Shown: in pieces, positions 35,046-42,754 of the stretch | Layout of the letters: each line of letters starts with the position of its first letter | Numbering within the stretch: the first letter of the stretch is position 1 | NCBI RefSeq assembly: GCF_000368965.1 | Contig: NZ_KB849780.1 | Span: 1,116,145-1,180,144, forward strand | DNA from: Acinetobacter calcoaceticus DSM 30006 = CIP 81.8 | GTDB lineage: Bacteria; Pseudomonadota; Gammaproteobacteria; Pseudomonadales; Moraxellaceae | Direction: 5' to 3' | DNA: 64,000 nt | Made by a program: the position numbers and the translations under genes | Notes under the pieces: model-generated | What the model was told of the DNA's origin: nothing | The model's input: only the letters and a program-made list of their open reading frames with translations | The model's database searches: none

Positions 35046-35837
35046 TTAAAGATTAATACCGTGTTTTGCAGCTAACTCTTTAGCTAGTTGCGGATTTTCA
35101 TTTCGTAATTGGGCAAGTTTGGTTAGGTTCACCGAACCGTCTGGTTTGGTAATATCGACCTGTCCTTTTGTATTGGTACTACCTGGTGAACCTGTTCCAT
35201 TTGCTTTAGGCCAGAAATAAGGCTTTTGCTCACGCAAGGTTTCGACCCATTCTTTTGGTGATAGCGCCGTCTTACCGTCTTTCCCAATGATTACTTCGCC
35301 TTGTGTATCGACTGCTACGGCCTTACCGTTTTCATCGAGTACAAATTTAGAATGGGCAAGAAATGCGATATCTGCTGTTGCTTCCGGCAAAGCCTCCAGC
35401 TCAAGAGCAGCCTGTACAATCTGGCTTTGAACAACCGACTGCTTGAACTTGTTGGCATAAGCTTCAGCTTTATCAGCCCGTTCTTTTTCGGCATTGAGTA
35501 ACTTGTCATGCTGTTCACGCATCTTTTCGGTACGTTTCTGGATGACTTCACTCACCTTACCTTCAGCAATTAATTTTGCATCTTCATCCTGCTCCAGTTG
35601 GGCAAACAGTTTTTTGACTGTTTCCGGATCAATACCTTCATACTGTTTCTGAAGCTTCTGGAGTTCCTGCTTTGCTGTCTTGGCGGCATCACGCTCGCTT
35701 TGAAGTGCAGATTTAAGTCCTTTTGGATCTTCGTAGCCATCCAGATCAAGGCGAAACTTCCCGTCTTCCTCGACATACAAGCCACGATGTTCTTCTTTAA
35801 CGTCGTCCAGTGAATCAACAATAAATGGCAGTGACAT
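35046..35837 (-). CDS. Capsid scaffold protein (GP20/DUF4355-like)
   Basis: I start at the ATG at 35837, after GAGAGG. The 263-aa protein has a short N-terminus, a long charged coiled coil (about residues 45-145) and a Pro/Gly-rich C-terminal arm (WPKANGTGSPGSTNTKGQVD). It ends in a basic helix typical of scaffolds that bind the coat protein. The position just upstream of the capsid gene fits. Confidence 0.85.
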   Translation of the reverse strand: MSLPFIVDSLDDVKEEHRGLYVEEDGKFRLDLDGYEDPKGLKSALQSERDAAKTAKQELQKLQKQYEGIDPETVKKLFAQLEQDEDAKLIAEGKVSEVIQKRTEKMREQHDKLLNAEKERADKAEAYANKFKQSVVQSQIVQAALELEALPEATADIAFLAHSKFVLDENGKAVAVDTQGEVIIGKDGKTALSPKEWVETLREQKPYFWPKANGTGSPGSTNTKGQVDITKPDGSVNLTKLAQLRNENPQLAKELAAKHGINL

Positions 35838-35883
35838 GTTCAAACCTCTCGTTTGATTAAGTTGAGCCTTATCTCAAGGCAAT

Positions 35884-35904
35884 AAAAAACCGCCCGAAGG
35901 CGGT
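35884..35904 (-). terminator. Terminator-like hairpin with CGAA loop
   Basis: ACCGCC-CGAA-GGCGGT with U6 on the minus strand, upstream of the scaffold gene. Confidence 0.75.
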
Positions 35905-35921
35905 ACGTTGTAAGAGTGCAA

Positions 35922-36026
35922 TTATTTCAGCGCCAAAATAATCGCGATAACAATGATTCCTAAGGCTAAGCCCAAATTGGTAATTGCCTGCATTAGTCCT
36001 GCACGGTCAGCACCTTTCTCGCTCAT
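35922..36026 (-). CDS. 34-aa single-TM peptide
   Basis: MSEKGADRAGLMQAITNLGL then ALGIIVIAIILALK and stop: one membrane helix after a polar N-terminus. I prefer the ATG at 36026, which follows GGTAGATGG. An in-frame ATG at 36053 directly follows a terminator U-run. No family is known. It lies just outside the regulatory block inserted between head genes. Confidence 0.5.
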   Translation of the reverse strand: MSEKGADRAGLMQAITNLGLALGIIVIAIILALK

Positions 36027-36053
36027 TTTTCCATCTACCTTTAATTTAGACAT

Positions 36054-36075
36054 AAAAAAACCACCTCTTGGTGGT
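36054..36075 (-). terminator. Terminator-like hairpin
   Basis: ACCACC-TCTT-GGTGGT with U7 on the minus strand, after the antA stop. Confidence 0.75.
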
Positions 36076-36092
36076 GTGCTATTAAGTACATC

Positions 36093-36623
36093 TCAATGCT
36101 TTGGATCAAAATCTAATTTGTATTGAGCTTGCTTAACCAAGTCATCTAATTTACTTAATATTTTTGGTTTAACTTGCTTACCACCCACACTCAAGATACG
36201 CCCAGCATTTGATAGTGTTTCAGTCCACTGTTCAGCAAGCAAAGTTAGCTTTCCAATTTCTAGTTGAACACCTGCAAAGGTATCTCGAGCAATTTTTTCT
36301 TGTTCAATATAGTATTTTCTAATTTCATGCCCTTTATCATTGCGTTCCATCATCCCTAAATGTTTAGTCATATCTACCGATATAATATATTCAATAACTG
36401 TTTGGCCTGTTTTTGAAAGCTCGTCTTTTTTGACGACCTTTATATAATCAAAATTTTCTTCAAATTTACATTGATAGATTCGCCGCTTAATCCAATGTGA
36501 AAAATCGGATTTAACCTCTAACATCTCATGTAAATCCCGAGCATTAACACCAAGTTGAACTTCTCCATTTAAATCAAACTCAACAAATGGTGTCTGATTT
36601 TCAATTTTCATAATTTCATTCAT
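36093..36623 (-). CDS. AntA/AntB-family antirepressor
   Basis: The 176-aa protein has an AntA/AntB domain at about residues 10-95 (GVNARDLHEMLEVKSDFSHW, IKRRIYQCKFEENFDYIKV, then DMTKHLGMMERNDKGHEIRK). In P1 and P7, Ant proteins inactivate the CI-type repressor. Its ribosome-binding region GGTAACGAGG is exactly complementary to a loop of the C4-like RNA just upstream, so translation is probably blocked by that RNA during lysogeny. Confidence 0.88.
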   Translation of the reverse strand: MNEIMKIENQTPFVEFDLNGEVQLGVNARDLHEMLEVKSDFSHWIKRRIYQCKFEENFDYIKVVKKDELSKTGQTVIEYIISVDMTKHLGMMERNDKGHEIRKYYIEQEKIARDTFAGVQLEIGKLTLLAEQWTETLSNAGRILSVGGKQVKPKILSKLDDLVKQAQYKLDFDPKH

Positions 36624-36649
36624 ATCGCTTACCTCGTTACCTTATAAAA

Positions 36650-36790
36650 AAAGCCGCATAGACATGTGGTAACGAGACACATCTACACGGCTAAACTTTT
36701 CAAAAAGAACTGGCAAGCACACTGAATATGAAAAGCGTGCTTTTTGAACCGTGGTTCTAGCCAATATTGAGTTACCTAAATTTCAGGCAT
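36650..36790 (-). ncRNA. c4: C4-like antisense RNA controlling antA
   Basis: The 300 bases between the two antirepressors hold a structured element on the minus strand. A terminal hairpin pairs arms at about 36653-36667 and 36677-36694 and ends in U7. Its loop, CTCGTTACC (36676-36668), is the perfect complement of GGTAACGAG in the antA ribosome-binding site (36641-36633). Further stems lie at 36699-36755, including AAGCACGC/GTGTGCTT and TTCAAAAAG/CTTTTTGAA. This is the arrangement of C4 antisense RNA in P1/P7-type immunity. Confidence 0.82.
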
Positions 36791-36816
36791 AAAAAAACCA
36801 CCTCGAAAGGTGGTTT
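36791..36816 (-). terminator. Terminator-like hairpin
   Basis: AAACCACC (36795-36802) / GGTGGTTT (36809-36816) with U7 on the minus strand, between the ORF6N antirepressor and the C4-like RNA. Confidence 0.75.
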
Positions 36817-36925
36817 AGAATTTCTTAACAATTGGCACGTATTTGTTATGAAAACAAGACATTTGCACAACTATTCATTGTGGTAAAAATTAGCCCAAAA
36901 CTGTTTCTGCTGTCAAGACTTTAAA

Positions 36926-37777
36926 CTATGACTTAATCAAACTACATTCGAGCAATGTCGAATAACCTATTCCACCTTTATGCCAGTCATGACCATTAGC
37001 TAATTCAAATATAGGTATGTAGACGTCTCGCCCTACCAACTGTCTGGCATCTTCAGCACCGAACTTAAAATGGTCATGAATTCCATGTCCCATAGATGGA
37101 CCAAGTTTTCGGATAGACTCGCCAAACTCTGACCACCAGTGATTAAGCCAAAGCATGTGACGAGCTATAGAATCCACCTGCTTAGATTCATATTGCTGTT
37201 TCTTATCTGCTTGGCTATATAAGGCTATTAAGTGATGCACGTACTCAACGGCGACTGGAATCACATCGTACGGGATTTCGTCGATGCTTTTAACATTGAA
37301 CCGTTGATGAACTAATTTATATGCTTCGCTATAGTTTAAATGCCTAGTTTTAGACACAAGCATATTTACAGAGCTGGTGAGTGGTTCACGTTCTGATTTA
37401 TGAGTTTTGGACAGAATATCTTTTCGATGGAAGTAACAATCTTCTAATTGCTCAAACACTTCCCATGCTTGGTCTGTGTCTAGCATCTTGGCATGACGTG
37501 CAGCACCACGTTCTGTCCAGAGTGTTAATGCTCGTGCATTTGGACTGACTATCTTTAAGCTAGTTAGTGCTTTTTTAAAATTTCTTAATTCTTCACCAAC
37601 TAATTTAAAAAAATGTTTACCTTCAACAAAACGTTCCAAATTTCTTATATGGTTTTGTTGGATACGAATATTTTCAGTTCCATATAAGTCTGCCAGCATT
37701 TCAGTAGTGACCACTGGAATAGCCTTATAGTTAATAACGGAAATTTCTTGATCATTTATATTTGCAACAATGTTCAT
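36926..37777 (-). CDS. ORF6N / P22AR_C antirepressor
   Basis: The 283-aa protein joins an N-terminal ORF6N domain (VVTTEMLADLYGTENIRIQQ, then LWTERGAARHAKMLDTDQAW) to a P22AR_C half (AYKLVHQRFNVKSIDEIPYD, PVAVEYVHHL). The second half is a close paralogue of the gene at 1-767. It probably inactivates a repressor and shares targets with that gene. It starts after a weak ribosome-binding site; the HTH gene lies upstream in the same direction. Confidence 0.87.
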   Translation of the reverse strand: MNIVANINDQEISVINYKAIPVVTTEMLADLYGTENIRIQQNHIRNLERFVEGKHFFKLVGEELRNFKKALTSLKIVSPNARALTLWTERGAARHAKMLDTDQAWEVFEQLEDCYFHRKDILSKTHKSEREPLTSSVNMLVSKTRHLNYSEAYKLVHQRFNVKSIDEIPYDVIPVAVEYVHHLIALYSQADKKQQYESKQVDSIARHMLWLNHWWSEFGESIRKLGPSMGHGIHDHFKFGAEDARQLVGRDVYIPIFELANGHDWHKGGIGYSTLLECSLIKS

Positions 37778-37869
37778 AGCAAGCCACCTTGTGGTACATG
37801 ACAGCGCCCTACTGCTCTGTCTTTTATCTTGCTACAATTATGTGCTCATTTTGGGCACAAAATCAATAT

Positions 37870-38124
37870 TTACTGATCTAATATTTTTTTTAGCAGCTCA
37901 ACAGTTTGAGTAACTTCAACTTGTCTATGTTGTGCATGCATAAATAGTTCACTTGTTATACCTGTAGGTATAGGCCTATCCCCATCTAACCAATGATTAA
38001 TCCTACGTCTATCGACACCTAAAAACTCAGCAAGTTGAATTTTATAACCATTGCCATATAAGGCCTTACCAACACTTTCAAGTTGTTCAGGTGTGAGACT
38101 ACGGTTGCCATTTGAGTCAGACAT
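37870..38124 (-). CDS. Small HTH regulator
   Basis: The 84-aa protein has a helix-turn-helix (YKIQLAEFLGVDRRRINHWL, then DGDRPIPTGI), similar to Cro/YdaS-type regulators. It is the first gene of the minus-strand antirepressor block and faces the plus-strand gene at 38394 across a repeat-rich control region. It probably represses one or both directions. Confidence 0.8.
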   Translation of the reverse strand: MSDSNGNRSLTPEQLESVGKALYGNGYKIQLAEFLGVDRRRINHWLDGDRPIPTGITSELFMHAQHRQVEVTQTVELLKKILDQ

Positions 38125-38393
38125 AGGGACGAAACTTCCAAAATATAAACAGGCTATGAAAATATAGGCAAAACTATAAATTTATAGCCTATTTTATGCA
38201 TAAATGTATAAAAAATTAGAGAAAATATACATAAACGTATAAAAAAATTAGGTAAAGACTGTTTTTTCTATATATTTTTAGAGAAAACATTTATATCTGT
38301 TTATATTTTGAGGGTACGAAGCACTTAAGATGCTCCACAAATAAACTTGATAATTACAAATGATTTGAATGAACAAATTGTAAGGGTGAATTC
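38125..38393. promoter_or_regulatory. Divergent control region with direct repeats
   Basis: These 269 very AT-rich bases contain two related copies, CATAAATGTATAAAAAATTA (38199-) and CATAAACGTATAAAAAAATT (38230-), spaced 31 bp. A TATAGGC...GCCTATA-type inverted pair lies at about 38163-38192. They are candidate operators for the HTH protein. Promoters are likely, but too many AT-rich matches exist to choose one. Confidence 0.5.
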
Positions 38394-38894
38394 ATGATCT
38401 TAGATCGACAGTTACAGCTAGAACTATTAAATAAAATGAGTACGACATATCCTGAATACTATGATTTTAGAGATGAATATGAATACGGTACTGATGCATA
38501 TAACAAAGTTGTAGCTAATCTAACATACCTAATTCAACATGATTTGATAGAAGAAAGGAGCCTATTATTTTCACGTTCTATGAGTGGAAAGAAACAACCC
38601 CAAATTCATCTCCCAACTATCAATCACAATGGGATGGATTTTCTGGCTGATGACGGTGGTTTATCTGCAATACTTGGTGTGGTTACTATTAAATTTGAAG
38701 CAAATCAGTTAAAAGCAATCCTAGAAGCTAAAATTATGGCTTCGGATCTGTCTCCTGAACGTAAGCAATCAATGATTGATGTGCTGCGAGAGCTTCCTGC
38801 CGAGAGTATAAAACACCTGACAACGAAAATTGTGGATACGGGTTATGACAATCTTGAGTCTCTAATGAACTTAATTCAAAGCACCCTTTTTTAG
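38394..38894 (+). CDS. Uncharacterised protein with winged-helix-like N-terminus
   Basis: The 166-aa protein (MILDRQLQLELLNKMSTTYP, then YLIQHDLIE and INHNGMDFLADDGG) has the layout of a small winged-helix domain of the YjcQ/DUF2513 type followed by a helical tail. It is a plus-strand gene inside the minus-strand late region, so it has its own promoter. It may be expressed in the lysogen, but its function is unknown. Confidence 0.65.
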   Translation: MILDRQLQLELLNKMSTTYPEYYDFRDEYEYGTDAYNKVVANLTYLIQHDLIEERSLLFSRSMSGKKQPQIHLPTINHNGMDFLADDGGLSAILGVVTIKFEANQLKAILEAKIMASDLSPERKQSMIDVLRELPAESIKHLTTKIVDTGYDNLESLMNLIQSTLF

Positions 38895-39048
38895 CTATTT
38901 GCTTAAACTTTAAGAATCCAATTGGCTGAGTATAATCACCTACAGGAACATAAAACTCTTTGCAATCTAATTGAATATTTTCAAAATAAATTTGTGTTGA
39001 GTTTGGATATAATCGATTTTCGATAAAAACAATATTTTCAATTTTCAT
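38734..39048 (-). CDS. Possible protein overlapping the end of the 38394 gene
   Basis: An ATG at 39048 follows CCTGAGG. It encodes MKIENIVFIENRLYPNSTQI, then DCKEFYVPVGDYTQPIGFLK; this first half looks real. The last ~53 codons lie antisense to 38394-38894. The original gene may have been cut and now runs into its neighbour. It shares a two-way ribosome-binding palindrome with the gene at 39068. Confidence 0.45.
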   Translation of the reverse strand: MKIENIVFIENRLYPNSTQIYFENIQLDCKEFYVPVGDYTQPIGFLKFKQIAKKGCFELSSLETQDCHNPYPQFSLSGVLYSRQEALAAHQSLIAYVQETDPKP

Positions 39049-39067
39049 AAATACCTCAGGAATCAAT

Positions 39068-39199
39068 ATGTCGCGAAATATACTTATTATCATTGTAATT
39101 TTATTGCTAATTTGGATAACTAATTCTGGAAATATGCCTTCCTTAGTAGACCTCGGCCATAAAATTGCTGAAAACCTATTTCCTCCAGTAAAACATTAA
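39068..39199 (+). CDS. 43-aa single-TM protein
   Basis: ATG at 39068 follows CTCAGGAATCAAT. The protein has one membrane helix (NILIIIVILLLIWITNSG) and a short polar tail (LVDLGHKIAENLF). No family is known. It ends in a bidirectional terminator. Its size and layout match the 45-aa protein at 26780-26917. Confidence 0.55.
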   Translation: MSRNILIIIVILLLIWITNSGNMPSLVDLGHKIAENLFPPVKH

Positions 39200-39223
39200 A
39201 AAAAAGCACCGTGAGGTGCTTTT
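39197..39223. terminator. Bidirectional terminator
   Basis: AAAGCACC-GTGA-GGTGCTTT flanked by A and T runs. The plus-strand small TM gene and the minus-strand 39222 gene converge on it. Confidence 0.8.
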
Positions 39224-39629
39224 AACTATGAGTCATAACAATTTTTTTGGCTATATCAACTAAATGTTCAAAATATGCTTTTCTATTTTTATCAGTCTTT
39301 TGAAAAACGGCTGACTGTAGGAGGCTTCTCTTACTATCATCCAACTTAAGAAATACATTAGTAAAAACCTTTTCATCAAAATTAGTTTTGCTTATATATT
39401 TTGAAGCTAACGTTTTTTGTAAATCTAGCTCTTCAGAGTCTTTAAGTAGTTTCAAGAACTCCTTTTCTTTTATTAAGAGATCTACATACTCTTTTTCTGC
39501 TTTTCTTAATTCTAAATATTGTTTCCGAGTTACATAAAGAGATAACACAAGAGCAAAAGCAGAAAAGACAGTTATCATGATTGAGAGAATTCCATGATTA
39601 TTTTCGAGAAAGTTTAAAATTTCTTGCAT
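39222..39629 (-). CDS. Single-TM coiled-coil protein
   Basis: The 135-aa protein has a membrane helix at about residues 14-33 (ILSIMITVFSAFALVLSLYV) and a long charged coiled coil (about 35-75). Family unknown. It is 15 bp from the 39645 membrane gene and probably in one operon with it. Together they form a cargo pair at the edge of the inserted block. Confidence 0.65.
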   Translation of the reverse strand: MQEILNFLENNHGILSIMITVFSAFALVLSLYVTRKQYLELRKAEKEYVDLLIKEKEFLKLLKDSEELDLQKTLASKYISKTNFDEKVFTNVFLKLDDSKRSLLQSAVFQKTDKNRKAYFEHLVDIAKKIVMTHS

Positions 39630-39644
39630 TTCGACACCTCCCTA

Positions 39645-40034
39645 CTACTTTTGCCCAAAAATTTTGAATGCTTGTTTTTCATAGACATGTCTATTATATC
39701 TTTCTAGTGCATGAGGTACAAATATGGTAATTAATGCCATAATCGACCACAGTTGAATATCAAAAACAAGCTTAGGATTACTCACGGTAGCACCATATAA
39801 AACAGAGAAAATTATTCCTATAAAAATACAAAGAATTGCAATAATAGAATTAGTCGAAGAAGCTCCGATAGTCATCGCATAAATAGCTATTGTTATTGTA
39901 TAAGAGCTGTTAGATATCTTATCAATCAATAACCATTCAATAAATAATGGCAATAGGGGCAATAACATATGTACAAGTATACATATTATAAATGCTGTCC
40001 AATGTTCATCAATTCCAGAAATTTTTTTAGCCAT
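39645..40034 (-). CDS. Multi-TM membrane protein
   Basis: The 129-aa protein has about four membrane helices (AFIICILVHMLLPLLPLFIE, then TIAIYAMTI, IIAILCIFIGIIFSVLYGA, WSIMALITIFVPHAL). Family unknown. It is paired with 39222-39629. The 230 bases upstream to 40265 contain no gene that I can see and must hold its promoter. Confidence 0.65.
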   Translation of the reverse strand: MAKKISGIDEHWTAFIICILVHMLLPLLPLFIEWLLIDKISNSSYTITIAIYAMTIGASSTNSIIAILCIFIGIIFSVLYGATVSNPKLVFDIQLWSIMALITIFVPHALERYNRHVYEKQAFKIFGQK

Positions 40035-40264
40035 ATTTAAAGTACAAGCTTATTTTAGCGAAATAATAGCTTTTTACCTTAAATCAAACAAGATAATTCA
40101 TTCTTCTTTAAATCTTAACTATTAGAAATTTAAATAAAATTCTCTTATTTTTTAAGCTATATTAATCCTCAACTCTTTCGATTGAATGAAAATAAAAAGA
40201 TAGGAGTTGCAGTCCTTTGCTTCTGACTATTTTGAATAATAAACTGTTATTTAATTTCAAACGG

Positions 40265-41365
40265 CTAGATAACTTTAAAAGCCCTCTCATCTAACCTCCT
40301 TAACTTCTCTAAGCTATATAAACGGCCTTCAGGATCAAAGAACTTATCAAAATCAAATTTGCCTTCTTTAAAAAGCTTAAAACGCTTTGGCCCTAGCCAC
40401 TCCTTTTGAAAGAAATCATCTGTTTTCTTAAAGAACTCTTTGAATGTGGTGTTTGCATCCAATTGCCCTATTAATTGACTTCTTTCATCTTTTGGAATGT
40501 CTTTAACTCGCCGTTCATCCATCACAAATGGACGCTCACCAACAAGTTGACCGTCTTTTTCAACTGGTACCAGAATACTTCGGCAATTTGGATGCAACGG
40601 CGGTACACGTTTGGCAGTGTCGTTAATTTCCCATACGGTACCATCCAAAGAAGCACAAAGTTTTGACGTTCTACCATCAAGTGTTGCAACCAGTTTTACG
40701 TACTCAAAACCAAGCTGTTTAAATGTATCTAAATACGTTTGATTGGCTACATGGCTTCGTAGAGTTCTTACAGTACGATCAATATCAGACTTAGAACCAG
40801 TTAATAGACCATCCTCAAAATTAAGACGCTTGGTACCACGAATACGCTGAACAATCTCCTGATTCGTTTTGCCTGAGCTAATTCCATCGCGAATGGCATA
40901 TTCAACTTTTTGGCGAGCAGTCTCGGCAATCTTAGATAGAAGATCATCAACTAATGCACCACCAACTAAGGGTATTTTCTTGGCTGCTGAATAAAGTTTC
41001 TCACCATTCGGCTTTTTAATCTTTCCACCGTACAGCTTCGCCATGTAATTCGCCTCATATACAGCTAATGCTGTCGCTGAAACAGCAAATACTTCAGGCA
41101 ATGCAGTATTTATTGCCACAAACCACTGAGAGATTAAATCACGAATCTCTTTGAGATTGGCGGTAGTGTATTGTCCACCAGCAAGCGCTAATTTTTCAGA
41201 ATTATTTAGCTCCTCCAGCAAGTCCCGAAGCTTTGCCAGCATTACTGTCGACTCATCATTAAAGATTGTTAATAATTCATTAACTGATTGAGAAGATGCC
41301 CGATATAAATACGCCTGATGTTGTGTAAGTACTTCAATCAAAGATTTTTCAATATTAGAAGCCAT
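40265..41365 (-). CDS. Minor head protein (Mu gpF / SPP1 gp7-like)
   Basis: The 366-aa protein ends its conserved part with LDGRTSKLCASLDGTVWEIN, then RVPPLHPNCRSILVPV, the signature of the phage head morphogenesis (Mu F) family. The N-terminal half is helical. A few copies per virion lie inside the head near the portal, where they may be ejected with DNA. It follows the portal gene by 9 bp. Confidence 0.88.
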   Translation of the reverse strand: MASNIEKSLIEVLTQHQAYLYRASSQSVNELLTIFNDESTVMLAKLRDLLEELNNSEKLALAGGQYTTANLKEIRDLISQWFVAINTALPEVFAVSATALAVYEANYMAKLYGGKIKKPNGEKLYSAAKKIPLVGGALVDDLLSKIAETARQKVEYAIRDGISSGKTNQEIVQRIRGTKRLNFEDGLLTGSKSDIDRTVRTLRSHVANQTYLDTFKQLGFEYVKLVATLDGRTSKLCASLDGTVWEINDTAKRVPPLHPNCRSILVPVEKDGQLVGERPFVMDERRVKDIPKDERSQLIGQLDANTTFKEFFKKTDDFFQKEWLGPKRFKLFKEGKFDFDKFFDPEGRLYSLEKLRRLDERAFKVI

Positions 41366-41374
41366 TTATCACCT

Positions 41375-42715
41375 CTAAATTGGAGCGTTATCCCGCTCAC
41401 TTTCAACTCGCTTCAGCTCTTCCTGAAAATCATGAGCAGGTAACTTGCCTGTGGCGATATATTCCCAATATGTCTGGAATGAGTTCTTCCCTGCTAGAGC
41501 ACCTTCGTAAAGTTGTTTAGCAAGATTGATATCGTATTGCTGAATGACAAATTCAGGATCTACTGTAAATACATATTTGGAAGGATCCAGTTTTAGCCAC
41601 TGAGCTGCGTACTTAATAGCTTGTTCGATCGCCTGAGCTGCACACATCACAATACTATGTAGACTCGCATGCTGGTCATCCTGACGTGCGCGGCGGGCCT
41701 CACCAGATTCCTGTGTATTGGTATCGATGACCTTTGCCCCTGCTTCAAGTGCTGAATTCTTCTGGGCATCCATTTCACTTTTAGTCAGCTCAATGCCATC
41801 GCCAGAGATTTCCAGATAATCACACTGTGCATCCTTAGGCAAACTCCAGACAGCCATAACACCAGTGACACTAATATCTTCGTCTCCATCAAGTCCGCTA
41901 ATCCAAGGCTGAGGATGGGCTGTGTGATGAAGTGATTGAAAGTAGTCCGCACTGAGCTGGTAATACTTCAGGGCTGCTTTTGCCATGGTGAGTAATGGTA
42001 CCGTACCAACTTGGGGTGAATTATCAGTGGTACCGCAGAAAACAAACGGCGTGAATGAAAGCTGGTTACCTCCAAGATCCGGAGTTTTATCTTCTTCAGT
42101 AGAACCATCAAACAAACGGACTGCTAAGGCTCCATCAATCATGGATAAAACACGATGGACGGTCTTGGTATCATGACCAAACTCATCTTCACCGTTTTCA
42201 AATTGCTCCTCGAGCACTAATAGTTTGAGATCCTTACGGCCACCAATGCTGTTTTCCTTCCAGTTAATAATAGATAAGGCATCATATAAGGCGAAGTATG
42301 GAACGCCGTTAGCATCTACATCTACCAGCAATCCACAGCGACCATATTCCAGTAACTCTAGGCAAATTCGGATAAAAAGCTGTTTAAGCCCAAATCCGTC
42401 ATTGGTTGCATTCTCTATCAAGCCTTTTAATAGAGTACTTTCAATCACAATATTCGGCTCAAGCTTTGAGACTAAACCAATCATCGTGCGTAATGAATCT
42501 TGAACCCATAATGGATACTGAGCACGACTGAGATAAGCTTTATAAATCTCTCCAGTCTTATCACCCTGCTTCTCTGCTTCGATCATCCCTGCTGATTTAG
42601 GAAGATATTTGGTTTGTGCCTGTTTAATCTGCTCTTCACCAGCAACGGCGTCACGCATAACCAACCAGCTTTTTTGTGCAGCACTATACTGCGGATGTTT
42701 ATCCGTAACTGCCAT
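41375..42715 (-). CDS. Portal protein (DUF4055)
   Basis: The 446-aa protein (MAVTDKHPQYSAAQKSWLVM, then SRAQYPLWVQDSLRTMIGLV) matches the DUF4055 portal family. The helical C-terminal part (YEGALAGKNSFQTYWEYIAT) is also typical. It forms the 12-mer DNA gate at the head vertex. The order terminase, portal, Mu-F-like protein is the standard one. Confidence 0.88.
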   Translation of the reverse strand: MAVTDKHPQYSAAQKSWLVMRDAVAGEEQIKQAQTKYLPKSAGMIEAEKQGDKTGEIYKAYLSRAQYPLWVQDSLRTMIGLVSKLEPNIVIESTLLKGLIENATNDGFGLKQLFIRICLELLEYGRCGLLVDVDANGVPYFALYDALSIINWKENSIGGRKDLKLLVLEEQFENGEDEFGHDTKTVHRVLSMIDGALAVRLFDGSTEEDKTPDLGGNQLSFTPFVFCGTTDNSPQVGTVPLLTMAKAALKYYQLSADYFQSLHHTAHPQPWISGLDGDEDISVTGVMAVWSLPKDAQCDYLEISGDGIELTKSEMDAQKNSALEAGAKVIDTNTQESGEARRARQDDQHASLHSIVMCAAQAIEQAIKYAAQWLKLDPSKYVFTVDPEFVIQQYDINLAKQLYEGALAGKNSFQTYWEYIATGKLPAHDFQEELKRVESERDNAPI

Positions 42716-42727
42716 AAAAACACCAAT

Positions 42728-42750
42728 AAAAAAGCACCTGAATAGGTGCG
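42728..42750 (-). terminator. Terminator-like hairpin
   Basis: GCACCT (42734-42739) / AGGTGC (42744-42749) with a U-run on the minus strand, between terminase and portal genes. Confidence 0.7.
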
Positions 42751-42754
42751 TTGT

